From Stenogyne calaminthoides (taxonomy: Eukaryota > Streptophyta > Magnoliopsida > Lamiales > Lamiaceae): a stretch of 64,000 nt of DNA. Shown piece by piece: positions 33,516-44,908 of the stretch. Below the pieces are notes generated by a model, which was given only the letters and a program-made list of their open reading frames with translations, did no database searches and was not told where the DNA came from. Location: positions 28,790,870 to 28,854,869 of the forward strand of contig JBBCBC010000009.1 of assembly GCA_037126765.1 (NCBI GenBank), written 5' to 3'. Positions within the stretch are counted from its first letter, which is position 1. Each line of letters starts with the position of its first letter. A program made the translations under genes and the position numbers.

Positions 33516-34341
33516 ATCGGGTGAAGACATGAAGCCGAAGACTCAGAAGACCTGAAGATCAGATGACTACCAGAAGACCAGAAGATCTATATCAGTCTAG
33601 TTTGCTAGTTGAGCTAAGACAACTTGCATCAGAAGACTCTATCAGGTAGACTGATCAGTCTTATCTGATCAGGTCAGCTCACACCAGGTGTCAACTGATG
33701 TTGCACCAGATCATACGTTGTCAATCAGACAAGAAGAATGTCAACCTTAGTTGGTAAAACAAACACTGAATAAGTGTACTTGTGAACCAATGAGAACGAA
33801 ACACGTATGTACGGAGCTGACAATGCGGGATTCGGCGCTGCATAGTCAAGTGGCTAGAAAGGACAAACATACATGCTTTCGGCCATGCCGTTTCTGAAGC
33901 ACGTCACATCAAGCCTGCAAACTACCAAATATAACCTGAAATTCAAATTTCTCTCCAACGACTCTTTGATTTCGAGGTCTATAAATATGGGATCACTCTT
34001 CGTAGTGAAGACACGGAAATTATCATCAAGCTCAAGCACAAGCAAATTTTCGCACGAAGAACACAAATTTGAAGAATATTTCTAAGTGTTCATCCCATTG
34101 TTCTTAGCATAGAAATCTTATCCTTTAGCTTTAGGCTACCCAAATACTATGATAGATTTCCAGTTGGAACACAACAAATCTTATATCCAAACCCACAAAG
34201 TTAGGTTAAGTTTGTTTAGCAAGATTTCAGACTAGGGTTTCTAGTTTCTGATTTCTGGGATCGGTTGAGTGAGAACTCTTGAAACATCTGTTGGTTGTAC
34301 TGTGTTGGACTAACACATTAAACTAAGTCTAAGTTGGTTAA

Positions 34342-34459
34342 GTGTGTGTTTTGAGTCACTACTATAACACTAGAAGTGCTTTTTTTTAAAAAAAGTTGGG
34401 TCACACCAACTTTTTAAAAAAACATTCTATGGTGTGTGGTAGTGATTGCAAACAACCCC
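34342..34459. mobile_element. Harbinger-type MITE inside the E4 LTR
   Basis: TAA flanks both sides (34339-34341 and 34460-34462). The left end GTGTGTGTTTTGAGTCACTAC is an imperfect inverted repeat of the right end, whose reverse complement is GGGGTTGTTTGCAATCACTAC. The centre is a near-perfect hairpin (aaaaagttggg-tca-caccaacttttt). It resembles the 14948 MITE in its TGTTTGCAA terminus. Confidence 0.6.
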
Positions 34460-34829
34460 TAAGTTGATGCCCTCAACAAGCTCTTGAGAGTCGGTTTTCC
34501 GAACCACTATAAAAATCTTGTGTGCATTATTTAATTTTATTTTTTACAAGGATTTGATATTCATACATATTACAGTCCGGAGATTTGCATGAGATCTTTG
34601 TCATCGATTGAAAAAGATAAGGTAAATGATTTATCAAAACTAGTTTTTCACGGGTTCTTCCACACATCGGTTAAATCGATAGACACCAAACCGATCTACC
34701 ATCGTGTCGGTAAGTTGGATATCGATCCAAGAGATCGGGCAACCCGCTATCACACACCCGATCTTGCACAAAAAAAAAAGTCTATTCACCCCTCCCTAAG
34801 ATCTTAAAACCCGTGAAGGGACCTACAAG

Positions 34830-34841
34830 TGGTATCGGAGC
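34830..34841 (+). promoter_or_regulatory. E4 primer-binding site (tRNA-iMet)
   Basis: TGGTATCGGAGC lies two bases after the LTR end CCTACA. It matches the TGGTATCAGAGC site of E1 except for one A-to-G difference, of the CAG-to-CGG type seen elsewhere in the tower. Confidence 0.75.
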
Positions 34842-34968
34842 AAAGGGTTCTCACGGACCCTTGGCTTTTGAGTATCATCGGTTCTTGAGGAAAAACCATT
34901 GTGGTCACTTGAAGCAGATCTTGAAAAACCTATTTTTAAATTCATACATTTTTCAAAACTCACAATCA

Positions 34969-36377
34969 ATGGATAATACCTCGGTATGTATCATGATCTG
35001 CCTAAGTTTTCTATTGATGAGTATGCAGACTGGACCATACTCATGAGCAACCATCTGGGAGCTATAAGCAGCAGAATGATGAAAGTTCTTGAACAAGGAC
35101 TCATCATCATCTACTACAACAACCCATCTGAAGGAGGTGATCCAGAATTTCCAGTTGGAGCCAGAATCAAAAAGAGTCCTTCTCTGATGGATGCCGAGGA
35201 GAGAAAATTGTTCAATCTGGATAATGTGGCCATACATATCATTGTGAAGACGATGGACAAGATAACAAGAGAAAAGATCAAATACCTCAAAACTGCGAAG
35301 CAGATGTGGGATACTCTAGCTGAGATATGCGAGGGAAATGACCAGATAAAAACAAAGATATTCAATTGGTTAAGTTCGAGAAACTCAAGATGCTGCCCAA
35401 TGAGATGATCAACCAGCTAGATGGAAGGATTACCATGTCTATCAACAAGCTCAGAGAGTTAGGACGAGAAATGACCGACAAGGACATCAACTACAAGATC
35501 TTGAGATCTTTGACAAAAAAGTGGGATATGAAAGTTACCGTGATCAGTGATCGAGGGGGACGGGACATAGCGAAGATGAAGAAGTTCTTAAATGAAGGCC
35601 CATGAAAATGAATGAGAGAGGGCAAGAGGAAGATGATGAGTCATATCAAACCACACCGCAACAACAAAAAAAATAGCATTCAAAGTAGGTGGTCTTTTGC
35701 TCAAAATTTTTCGAGCCTATTGGAAATATTAGTATAGAACAGCATTGCTCTACTCACTAGAAAGCTTGAAAGATCAAATATTCAATTGGGAAAGTATAGG
35801 AGATTCTACAAAGACTATCAGAATAGCAGAGGAAGAGAAAGAAGATCGTCTGACAGATCGCAGGAGAGAAACAGATCGATGACGTAAGAGACGACCAAAG
35901 AGAAAAGAAAAGAGAGATGATCGTCTTTGAAGATCACAAATTAGAAAAGAGGATCAAAAACCGTCTGAAGTCACCGACAGATCATATGAATACATGACTC
36001 ACGTCGGAAGAAGTTCAAGGAGAGAGGAGTCCGCTTCAATCGCTAGAAACTAGGTCACTACAAATGCAGAATCGACGCTGACGCTCAGAAAGAGAACAAA
36101 TGTTCTCGAAATGTAAGAGAGCAACGATATGCAGAGAAAAGCCATGGTTGCCGATACATCCGGGATTGATGATTCTTACACCGCCGGAGGATTCTCGGTT
36201 ACTCATCCGCAGAGAAGACTTCGCACGATGAGCAATCCGATGATTTCAATGACATAGAGGATCTGATGTTCTCATCTGATGACGACATCTGACTCATGGC
36301 TAAGGATGCTGATAATTCTGAGGTATTCTCTAAACCTTCTGTGTTTTCTGTTTCCACACCTGTTGTGCTGAGCACAC
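34969..36377 (+). pseudogene. E4 gag, 5' part
   Basis: ATG at 34969 opens a UBN2-type gag, but the frame shifts within ten codons. The main piece, 34986-35408, includes LPKFSIDEYADWTILM and KQMWDTLAEICEGNDQIK; 35366-35605 in another frame continues with LPNEMINQLDGR and KILRSLTKKWDMK. From 35640 to 36300 the frame is heavily disrupted, including the zinc knuckle near 36025-36065, in a stretch where CTG/CAG seem converted to CG. E3 interrupts it at 36377 after TTTCCACACCTGTTGTGCTGAGCACAC. Confidence 0.75.
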
Positions 36378-38222
36378 TGTTGGGGTTATACGTGAAAGTA
36401 TGTTTTTACTTTGTATAACCTATGTATTAAACACTTATTTACTGAAATAAATAGTTTATCATTGTTGCTTTAAAAATGATTGAATGTCATATATATTTAT
36501 TGCAAACCGTTCATAACACACGTTACATTGTAGTTAACGTGGTGATACCAAATCACAGAAGATCACGTTAACAGTGTCTTGTAAACGATTGTGTGTTTCA
36601 CAACTTAGATAGATCCGAACAATCTATTGGTAGAAGTTGATGTGTAAGGCTCAGATTGGCTTGTCTTGACCAAGAGATTACACTAGTGCATTTGATGCGC
36701 TGAAGCGGACCTACAGAGAGGATAAACTCATTCGCACTGACTTAAGGGATGAAGAGTTAGACCTCAGTGGTTGTTGATTTCTTAATCTCTGTCACTTAAT
36801 AAGGACTGTGTGTGATTAGTAGTTATTGCTTTGACTTATAATTGGGAAGAGAATCATTGCGACTTCGATACCCTATATCTTGGGCAATAATATTAATTGC
36901 ACGACAGTTGCTAAATTAATACAGGGAATCATGTGCTTGAAATGTCTTGCTTGATTGGTCCCCTTGGTGGACTCGAAACCTTTATCATACCAAATCTTGC
37001 AAGTGGAATTAATTTTCCGGTGTGGATAATAAAGTTGGGTTGTCCTTACTCCAAGGATAAAGATATTAATTAATATAAAGCTTTTCAGTGGCTTAATTAA
37101 TTAATGGACTAAATAATCTTAAACACGGGAAATAATGACCGGGAGCCATATTACCGTAATATGGGTTAAGATTGGATAGTGCAATATTAATTATATAGTG
37201 ACATTAATTAATATTAATGGGCTGAATTATATTGTGGCTCAATATTGAAATTCAGAAGCCCATTGAAAGATCCATCTTAATTCTCCTAAAGGCCCCTCAA
37301 GTAGCCCAATTATAGTCCAATAAATAAAAGATGCTTAAAATAAAATAAATTATTGTTGCTTACATTTCCTTGAAATTTTTTGAAAATATTAAAGAAAAGA
37401 GGGAGAAGAATTCTCTTGAAAAGATTTTATGGAAAGGAGATAATGTATTCTTGGAATACAAGATTATCCCATAAATTCAAGAAAACTCCCACTTGGCTTC
37501 TTTAATATGGATTTTCGAAAATAGTAGTGAATAAAAAGGGAAGAAAGATTTTCTTGATTTTCTTGGAAATATTTTATGGAAAAAGATATGTATTCTTGGA
37601 ATATAAGAATATCTCATAAATTCAAGAAAGATCCAATCTTGCAAATCTTCTTGTAATTTTTGAAAATATAGGTTAAATAAGGGTGTGAGATTTTTGTGGA
37701 AAAATACACATGGAAGGAAAGAATATATTGGATATGTTCAAGATTTCTTGGAGATCAAGAAAAGATCTTTCCTAGCCCTAATTGCCTTGAAATTTTCGAA
37801 CCCCCCTCACTTATAAATAGGGGATGAATTTTCATCTCCAACTAGTGTTCCATGCATTGGAAATATTAGAAATCCACAAAGGTGGTGCAACAATATTTTA
37901 TTTTCCTTGTTTTATAAATCGTTCATCGGAGAACCTTCCACCGGGATTATTAGACGAGGACTTGGGAATACTTGAGAAGGACCTTTGGTGGGTATCCAGA
38001 TACTTGATCCTGTCTATCTCAGATCGTGTCTCCAACGGGTACGTTTACGTAAACTCCTAGAAATTCGCATGCTAGGATCTTTTACGTGAAATATTATTTG
38101 CATGTTGTTGGATTAATTATTATTTGAATTCACTTAGGTAAATTCATGTTAGTAATAATTGTTTATTTAAATTTGTGTTTATAAGATCATCCCGATAGAT
38201 CCTGGCATATGTTATCCCAACA
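36378..38222 (+). repeat. E3 5' LTR
   Basis: A 1.85-kb LTR that ends CCCAACA directly before AC and the primer site. It contains 'cttataaatagggg' at about 37810, a good TATA-box candidate for E3 transcription, and repeated 'ttcttggaatacaagaatatc' blocks near 37450-37620. It is nearly collinear with 58129-59967. Confidence 0.92.
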
Positions 38223-38224
38223 AC

Positions 38225-38237
38225 TGGTATCAGAGCC
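38225..38237 (+). promoter_or_regulatory. E3 primer-binding site (tRNA-iMet)
   Basis: TGGTATCAGAGCC, two bases after the 5' LTR, is complementary to the initiator tRNA-Met 3' end. The following gctctgata makes a small inverted repeat around it (agagccctggttcgggctct). Confidence 0.9.
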
Positions 38238-39691
38238 CTGGTTCGGGCTCTGATATTTTAAACTGTAATTTAAATTGTTGTTCATTAAAATTGAAATTGG
38301 ATAGTAGAACTGTTAGATTTGTTTTGTAGGTATCCAATTGTCATGGTATTTTAATGTGCTTATTTACATGCAAATAAATTATTGGTTTTTAATTCGATTC
38401 ATTCGGATTCGTTTTGCCTCATGAGAAAATACACGAGTAGATTAGGATTTGTTTGATTTGATCAATGTAATAGACTAGTCTAGATCTAGGTTTATTTATT
38501 TTTCGTAAATAAATTATTACCGGATCGTGAACGAAGGCGAGCGAAGAGTTAAAGCGGAGGTCAAGTGCGGGACGTCTGTGAGCCAAGGCAACCGCTTGAG
38601 CTAGGCCGGCCTAGCGACCCCAACTGTCCTTGGGAGGAAGGGCGGATGGGGGTGATCGTAGTCAGTAAAGCCTTAGGTGCATGGCATCGGGTTCTGCTGG
38701 GCGTCTGGGGGGGCGGCGTGTGGCCGGGGCTGTTTAGGCGATGGGGTGCGGGACCCCGGATGCGGGCACGTCTGGGCGATGCTTTGCATGCGCAAGGCCA
38801 AGGGCGATGGGGCGGGATGGCCGATCCGGATCGGGGCATGCGCCTAGGCGCATGCGACTCGCGTTCCGGGTCGTGAGCTACTCATTTTCTGGACGTCGTC
38901 CTAATCCGAAACGGAGGACATTTTTTTTTTAAGAATTGTTGCGGATTTAGTGGGAGCCTTTCGAGATGAACGATGAAGGCAAAAAGAAGAGACGATTTCT
39001 CAAGATCAAGATTTGGAATTTAAACCATGACAGTTGGATATATGTGCCCAACGTGATTTATTTTGTCTTGATGCTTGTTTTAAAATTCATGCAATTTTAT
39101 TTGTTAAATGTGTTTGCATGATTTAGAATTGTCTAAAAGAAAATCTCACTTTCGAAATTACTAAGTATGTTTTATTGACAAATTTTATTTCGGATAATAA
39201 AATTACGTCAAATTGACCTCCATGATTTATTTATTTGTGAATTCTTTTGAAGAAATTTCTCCAATGGAACGGCTGAAAGATGGATTTCACATGAATAAAT
39301 TCCCAAAAAGATGATTGTGAATTATTATTAGTGGCGACGATGACCCTCCCAACGAGGCTCGTACAAAGCAAAGTAATAATTTTGTATTTAATCATGGTTA
39401 TTACATAGGTATAAAATTGATATGCATATACTTCTCCGAAGTCCCTGTCAATTTTATATTGGTCAAGTGGGAGCCGACTATTAATTTTGAATTAAAGGTT
39501 TGTAACTGTTCTTGTTTGTAACCTGCTTGAATGTGTTTAAATAGACAGTTCACCCAACGTGACCTATTTAAACTGTTTTGAGATGTCGGCTGATACATGT
39601 TCATATTGTTTTGAGATTTTGATATGAACTATGTGATCGAATTGAGTGATAATTTTGTGCTTACACAAATTGTTATTTATTTCAGTTCAGC
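38238..39691 (+). other. E3 leader with a GC-rich palindromic block
   Basis: The untranslated leader between primer site and gag is about 1.45 kb. From about 38520 to 38880 it turns strongly GC-rich, unlike the AT-rich flanks, and contains the palindromes CCGATCCGGATCGG (38821-38834) and GCATGCGCCTAGGCGCATGC (38836-38855). Overlapping open frames exist on both strands there (38565-38876 plus; 38839-38561 minus) but look compositional. It may be packaging RNA structure or captured DNA. Confidence 0.55.
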
Positions 39692-40414
39692 ATGTCGCAA
39701 CCTTTTAATCCACTGTATTCTATACTTAAAGACCATCAATTAACTGGTGAAAACTATGTTGATTGGAAACGTAAACTAATGATTGTCCTCACTTCACAAA
39801 AGCACAAGTGGATCCTTGATACTCCAAAACCTGATGACCCAACCGGCGAGTCGAGTAAGGCGGAAAAGAAAAAATATGATGACTGGGAGCATTGCAATGA
39901 TATGGCTAAGTGTACCATCCTGGCATATATGTCGGATGTGTTGCAACACCAACACCAAGAATTTGCAACTGCTGCAGAAATCATGGAAAATCTTAAGAAG
40001 ATGTTCCAACATCAGAACCGTACGGCTCGTCAGATCACCTTGCGAAAGATGCTTTCGTTGAAAATGGTGGAGGGCACGCCCGTAAGGGATCATGTCCTCA
40101 AGATGATGGCTCATCTGAATAAACTTGAGGTTCTGGGTGCAGATTACGATCTGGAGACCCAGATTGATTTGGTGTATCACTCTCTGCCTAAAAGTTTTGA
40201 ACATTTTCAGTTGAACTATCAGATGAATAATCAAAAGTTCTCGCTAGCTGACTTGTTGCAAGCTTTAGTCTCGGCAGAGACGTTGATGGGGCACCAAACT
40301 CAAGCTTTGGCAACAAGTGGACCATCTTCATCTTCTAGGCCAAAGGAGGGTAAGAAGAAGAGGAAGGCCAAAAGCAGTCAAACTCAACTGTTGCCAAGGG
40401 CAAGAGTAAGATGA
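39692..40414 (+). pseudogene. E3 gag, cut by E2
   Basis: The frame begins MSQPFNPLYSILKDH after a purine-rich context and carries the UBN2/gag-polypeptide core: YVDWKRKLMIVL, then KMLSLKMVEGTPVRDHV, then LVYHSLPKSFEHF, then a Lys/Ser-rich tail. The last dozen residues are out of frame with the zinc knuckle beyond E2, so a frameshift precedes the E2 site. E2 inserted at ATGAG (40411-40415), just before the zinc-knuckle segment. It would make the capsid-like shell of E3 particles. Confidence 0.88.
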
Positions 40415-40415
40415 G

Positions 40416-42326
40416 TGTTGGGAGATGAATTTAATAAAAGATTATATGATTTTGATTAAGATCCCAAAACCCCTGAGTATGACATGTTCAGTAATGATCT
40501 TGATAGTTGAGTCAGGATTCAGTTTTAGAGTATTCAGGATGTTATCGCAAAATGTATAAGTCGCCAGATATAGTTTTGAATAGTCTCAAGACTCGATGAA
40601 ATCGAGATCAAGACTCGGCATGAAGACTCAAAGATAAATAATCGAAGATAAATCAAGACTCGAGAAGACTCGAAGACACAAGATCAAGAAGGAGATATCA
40701 AGATCAAGAATAAAAAAAGACAAAGAATTATCGAAGACTTCGAATAATATCTTGAATGCTCGATATGAACTGAATGTTCCGAGGCACTGAATATATCTAT
40801 CTGGAAGGATGCAATATTGAGAGAAACGCGATGCCTTAGAAAGTTAGATATTGCCAAGACATTCAAATGCGGACAAAAGGAACTAAGTCGGAAGTATTGT
40901 TAAGGTTATACCAAACTCGAGTTTGTAATCAAAAGAGCCGTTAAAGGTGTCTACCCTTAACGAAGACAAAAGTCAAAAAGAGGAAGATGACACTGTACCA
41001 TACTGACAATGACAGTGACAAGCCGCTGAAAAAGATGTCAGATGTACGAAAGTTCCAGACTGCAAAAAGTGAAGACCGGCTACATGAAAGGCTATTGCCT
41101 AAAACGTGTTAGGGAGTTTCAAACTCTAAATATAGCCGTTTCTCACACACCATAAGAGGGAACTCACTAAGCTATCTCTCCAACGGATAGTTTTCAAGAG
41201 TGACCTTGGTGTATGCCTATAAATACTGGTGACCCTCTACATAGTAAGGTTACGGGAAATTTATACGCAACAAGAGCTCAAACTTATTCTTGCAAAAGTT
41301 AAAGCACTCGAAATACCTTGAATTTCCCAAGTGCTTTTATATTGAAGAGAGCTCACTTTACTAAGCCTAGCTTGATAAGATTTATCCAAAGCTTAGTCGA
41401 GATATCCTAACCCTTTGCATTGTGCTTTATTGTAAAGGATATCTCATCCTAGTTGGAAACCAACCAAGAAACCCCAAACCCTTGAGAAGGTAGTTGGAGT
41501 GTGTTTGTTGGTGAGTAGAGTTGTAAAGAGTTAGTAAACTACGCGGAGTAGTCAGAAAACTCTAGAGAAGAAGTTAGTAAGCTACAGGGGTAGTCTGAAA
41601 GCTTGTGTGTGATTGAGTAAGTAAACTACGGAGGTAGTCGAAAAAACTCAAGGTCGGGTTGAGTAAGTAAACCACGTGGAGTAGTCGAGAAAACTTCAGG
41701 GCGAGTTGAGTAAGTAAACTACGAGGTAGTCGTAAAAGTTTCGTTTGATAGTGAATTTCTCTCAAGAGTCGGGGAGAGTGGATGTAGGAGCTTGAGTCTC
41801 GAACCACTATAATCTAACGTGTTCTTTATTACTTTCCTTATCAGGCTTAATTATTTGCATCAACTTGATTTTGAAAGCATACTTTTCATTGATATTCGGG
41901 TTGGAATCAATCCTTTGAAAAGTTGCATAAGTGATTCACGACCTAATCACTATTTCATAGGGGGAAGGTTTTAAATAAAAGCTTAAAAGCGAGTATAATC
42001 TAAGGGCCAACCATTCAAGACGGTCGAGTAGCTAGAACAGATAGTTACCAAACCTGAACTCTCATCCGAGGATTGATAAGTTAGTTATCGATCCAAGCAA
42101 CTCGGGATCTCATTTTCAGGACTCGGTTGGGATTATCCGAGGTATCCGAAAGTTACCTCGGGATCACTGTCTCGATGAGACTTTGACTCGAGCGATCTGT
42201 CTTCTCCGTAACCTAATCTTGAGGATTTTCCGACCCAAAGTGACCTCGAAGAAAAAGTTTTAAAAATCCTTCGAACACGTGTATTCCCCCATACACGTGT
42301 AAGACTCGATTCTCACGGGACCAACA
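40416..42326 (+). repeat. E2 5' LTR
   Basis: Aligns as the reverse complement of the E1 LTRs. It contains 'gcctataaatactgg' near 41215, a TATA-box candidate, and the 46-bp array at about 41525-41750. Near 42000-42300 nearly every CTGA/CAG of E1 is CCGA/CGG or CG. Confidence 0.9.
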
Positions 42327-42328
42327 AG

Positions 42329-42339
42329 TGGTATCGAGC
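42329..42339 (+). promoter_or_regulatory. E2 primer-binding site, altered
   Basis: TGGTATCGAGC stands where E1 has TGGTATCAGAGC: one A is missing. It is a short example of the CAG-to-CG change and would weaken tRNA-Met pairing if real. Confidence 0.75.
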
Positions 42340-42457
42340 GGTGGTTCAACTTGACCCTCTTTGTGTTGACCAAAGTTTTATTTTCAAAAATTACTTGTGG
42401 TCTATCCGAATCGATCTTATTTCTTTGAAATTCGTTTCTTTTCAAAAGATCATAAAA

Positions 42458-44880
42458 ATGTCTTCTAAAAACTTCCCATGTTCTCGATGAGAACTATGAT
42501 CTATGGAGACCGAGAATGCAGACATATCGTATTCCAAACATGGCGTGTGTGGAGAGTGGTTTCTCAAGGACCATTCAAATTTCTTTGTGGTGAATCGAAT
42601 TCTGAGAAGAGGAGAGAATTGACCCTAGAGAAGAATTTCCTAAGTCGATGACCAACTAACTCTGAGGAGAGGAAGTTAGTCAATCTAGACTACATGGCAA
42701 AAAAGACACACTATATAGTACAATTGATGATGGTGTGATGGGAATGATCTCTCACCGTAATAATCTTGCTAAAGAGATATGAGATACACTTCATTTTGTT
42801 ATGTGCCAAGGCACAGATCATATAAAAAGAAAACAAACTTTCAAGCAATTGGAAAGTTGACAGGTTTTGAAATGGATGATGGTGAATCAATAGACAAATT
42901 GGAAGTCGATTCACTAGCATCATGAATGATCTAAATGCACTTGGAAAGAAATATCCACAAAGAGAAGTGGCATTAAAAATTCTTAGAGGTCTTTCTAAGA
43001 AATGGGATATTCTTTGCGGTGGTGATTGAAAACACCAAGAACATTAGCTCAATGCCATACCAACAAGTCTTCTCGAATCGAAAAGCCTATGAATTTGTAA
43101 TTGATAAGAAATCCAAAAAGGCCGACAAAGACAAAGATGATTCTTCATCAAGTAAAAATGTGGTTTTAAAAGCAAAAGATAAAACACAGTAAAACTAAAA
43201 AGTCGAGAACCCCGTATGCCAAACATCGGGATGAGCTTGAGGAAAAGCTAAGATCGATGGCAAGGAGGTTTGCCAGACTTAATAGTAGATTTGGAAAATC
43301 TGAAGCTTTTACGGGAACAACAGTACGGAAGAAACACGAGGACGGATCAAACCGAGAAGAAGAAGGACTGAAAATTTGAAGGATCTTCATCGAGAAAGAA
43401 GGACTCCAAGTCCAAAGAAGAAAATGATCGGGATGATGATGCCAACAGATGCTATAATTGTCGGAAGAAAGGTCACTTCAAAGTATGATTGTCGAGTTGA
43501 GTGCTAAGGAGAGAAGAGAAAGACAAGCTAAAAGAGACCGGAAGTTCTCAAAGGCCATGGTTGCGAAAAAAGAACATTCCGAGGAGGAATCTAGCTCTTG
43601 GATGAGATATTCTCAGACGGTGATAGTGATGACATCTCGTCGATGGCCATTGAGGAGGTAAACTCTTTCGTCTCTATTATTGCTCCTACATTAGCACAAG
43701 AGTTTTCAAGTTCCATCGAAAAAAGTCATCATTTTGACTCGATGGATTCTTTTGAGAATCTAATGAAGGACTATCTTTGTTTTGCAAGGATCGCAAAAAT
43801 AAAACTCAAGAGAGAGAATAAGGAATGAATCTTTGAAAATCTAAAATGGAAAGACTCTAGCAAAACCGAAATCACTTCTCAATTTATGGGAGCTCTTGAT
43901 GAACTAGATGTTACGAAAGTACAACTCTCGAGGGAAAGAGAAGTTGATAGAGACCCTAAGCGAAAAATTTAGAGAAATCCATTTGAAGAAACTCATTAAT
44001 CGTAAATAAGTTCAATGACCTCTCTAAGAAGCATGAAACTCTACAGAACTGTGAGGATAGTGCACAGAAGAAGTTAACTCTATTGAATAATGCATCTAAA
44101 GTAATAGATGAAATTCAGAGTTACCAGAGATCTGCCACTATAAAATCTGGATTGGGATTTATTCCAGGAGGAACCTCACAAGGTCATCTGAATCTTTGCA
44201 TCATGTAGCAAGAAGACAATCTTTGTAAAACCCGATGGCACCTACACTTCAAATCAAGTAATGCCCAAGGTTGTAGATAAGGAAAAGGACCTATGGTTTC
44301 AAAGAAACCGAATGATCGGGTTAGAAAGCCCAAACCTCGGTGTGAAGGCTAGAAAACCCGAAAGCGACTGGGATTAGAAAAATTCGAGCAAGTACTTCAA
44401 AGCCTCAGGCTAAGAATGCAAACTTGAAAGGATCTACACTGAACCATCAGAGGAATCTTCAGAAGAGAAACACTCAGCAGAGATATTCTCAATGAAGAGA
44501 CCAAGTCCTCAATACTGTTTGAAAGACCAGATTTCAAAGATGACATAACCTAAACCTTACTTGCCTAAAGGTAAAGGTTATCTGAACCCGAATCAACAAA
44601 GATTTAGACCGGCTGCACAAAAGCCTAAGCATCTGAACAGAAGGCCTGAACCAAAGAAGAATTCAAAAGGCACATGTTCAAGCTAAAAGCTAGCACACAT
44701 ATATAAAACCGCTAAGGCACCCGTGAGTAGTGAATGTATATGTTGATGTTCTGAAGACAGATCAGCCACTCTAAAGTAATGAGAGTTGTCGGTGATTTGG
44801 ATTCGAAAAGGTACATCTAACCTTGTAGGACCCTACACAAATTGGGTACCTAAGAATTAATTTGTTTTTAGGAGGAAAAC
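42458..44880 (+). pseudogene. E2 gag, broken
   Basis: ATG at 42458 (MSSKN) corresponds to the E1 gag start. The frame breaks at once but the nucleotide sequence stays collinear: 'gaaatatccacaaagagaagtggcattaaaaattcttagaggtc' near 42945-42990, a zinc-knuckle relic CYNCRKKGHFK near 43450-43482 (better preserved than in E1), and the C-terminal gag region to 44855. Frameshifts are dense in 42500-42660, 43030-43480 and 44230-44840. Confidence 0.75.
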
Positions 44881-44908
44881 AAAGGGCACTAAACCGACTA
44901 AAGATCAC

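Larger units (their letters stand above)
33321..34827 (+). repeat. E4 5' LTR, remainder
   Basis: Continues the E4 LTR after E1 and ends GGGACCTACA two bases before a tRNA-Met primer site. It contains a short tandem array (33437-33515) and a Harbinger-type MITE (34342-34459). Around 33960-34080 AT/CT-rich sequence with 'ctataaatatggg' could be the LTR TATA box at about 33982. Confidence 0.65.

Noticed and set aside
37824..38060. Frame of 78 codons repeated at 59586-59801, as a possible E3 LTR gene
   Set aside because: It is present in both LTRs simply because they are duplicates; it shows no domain and its length differs between the LTRs.
38561..38876. Overlapping open frames of 92 and 103 codons on both strands
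   Set aside because: They arise from GC-rich sequence that lacks stops by composition; no domain, and they lie in a retrotransposon leader.
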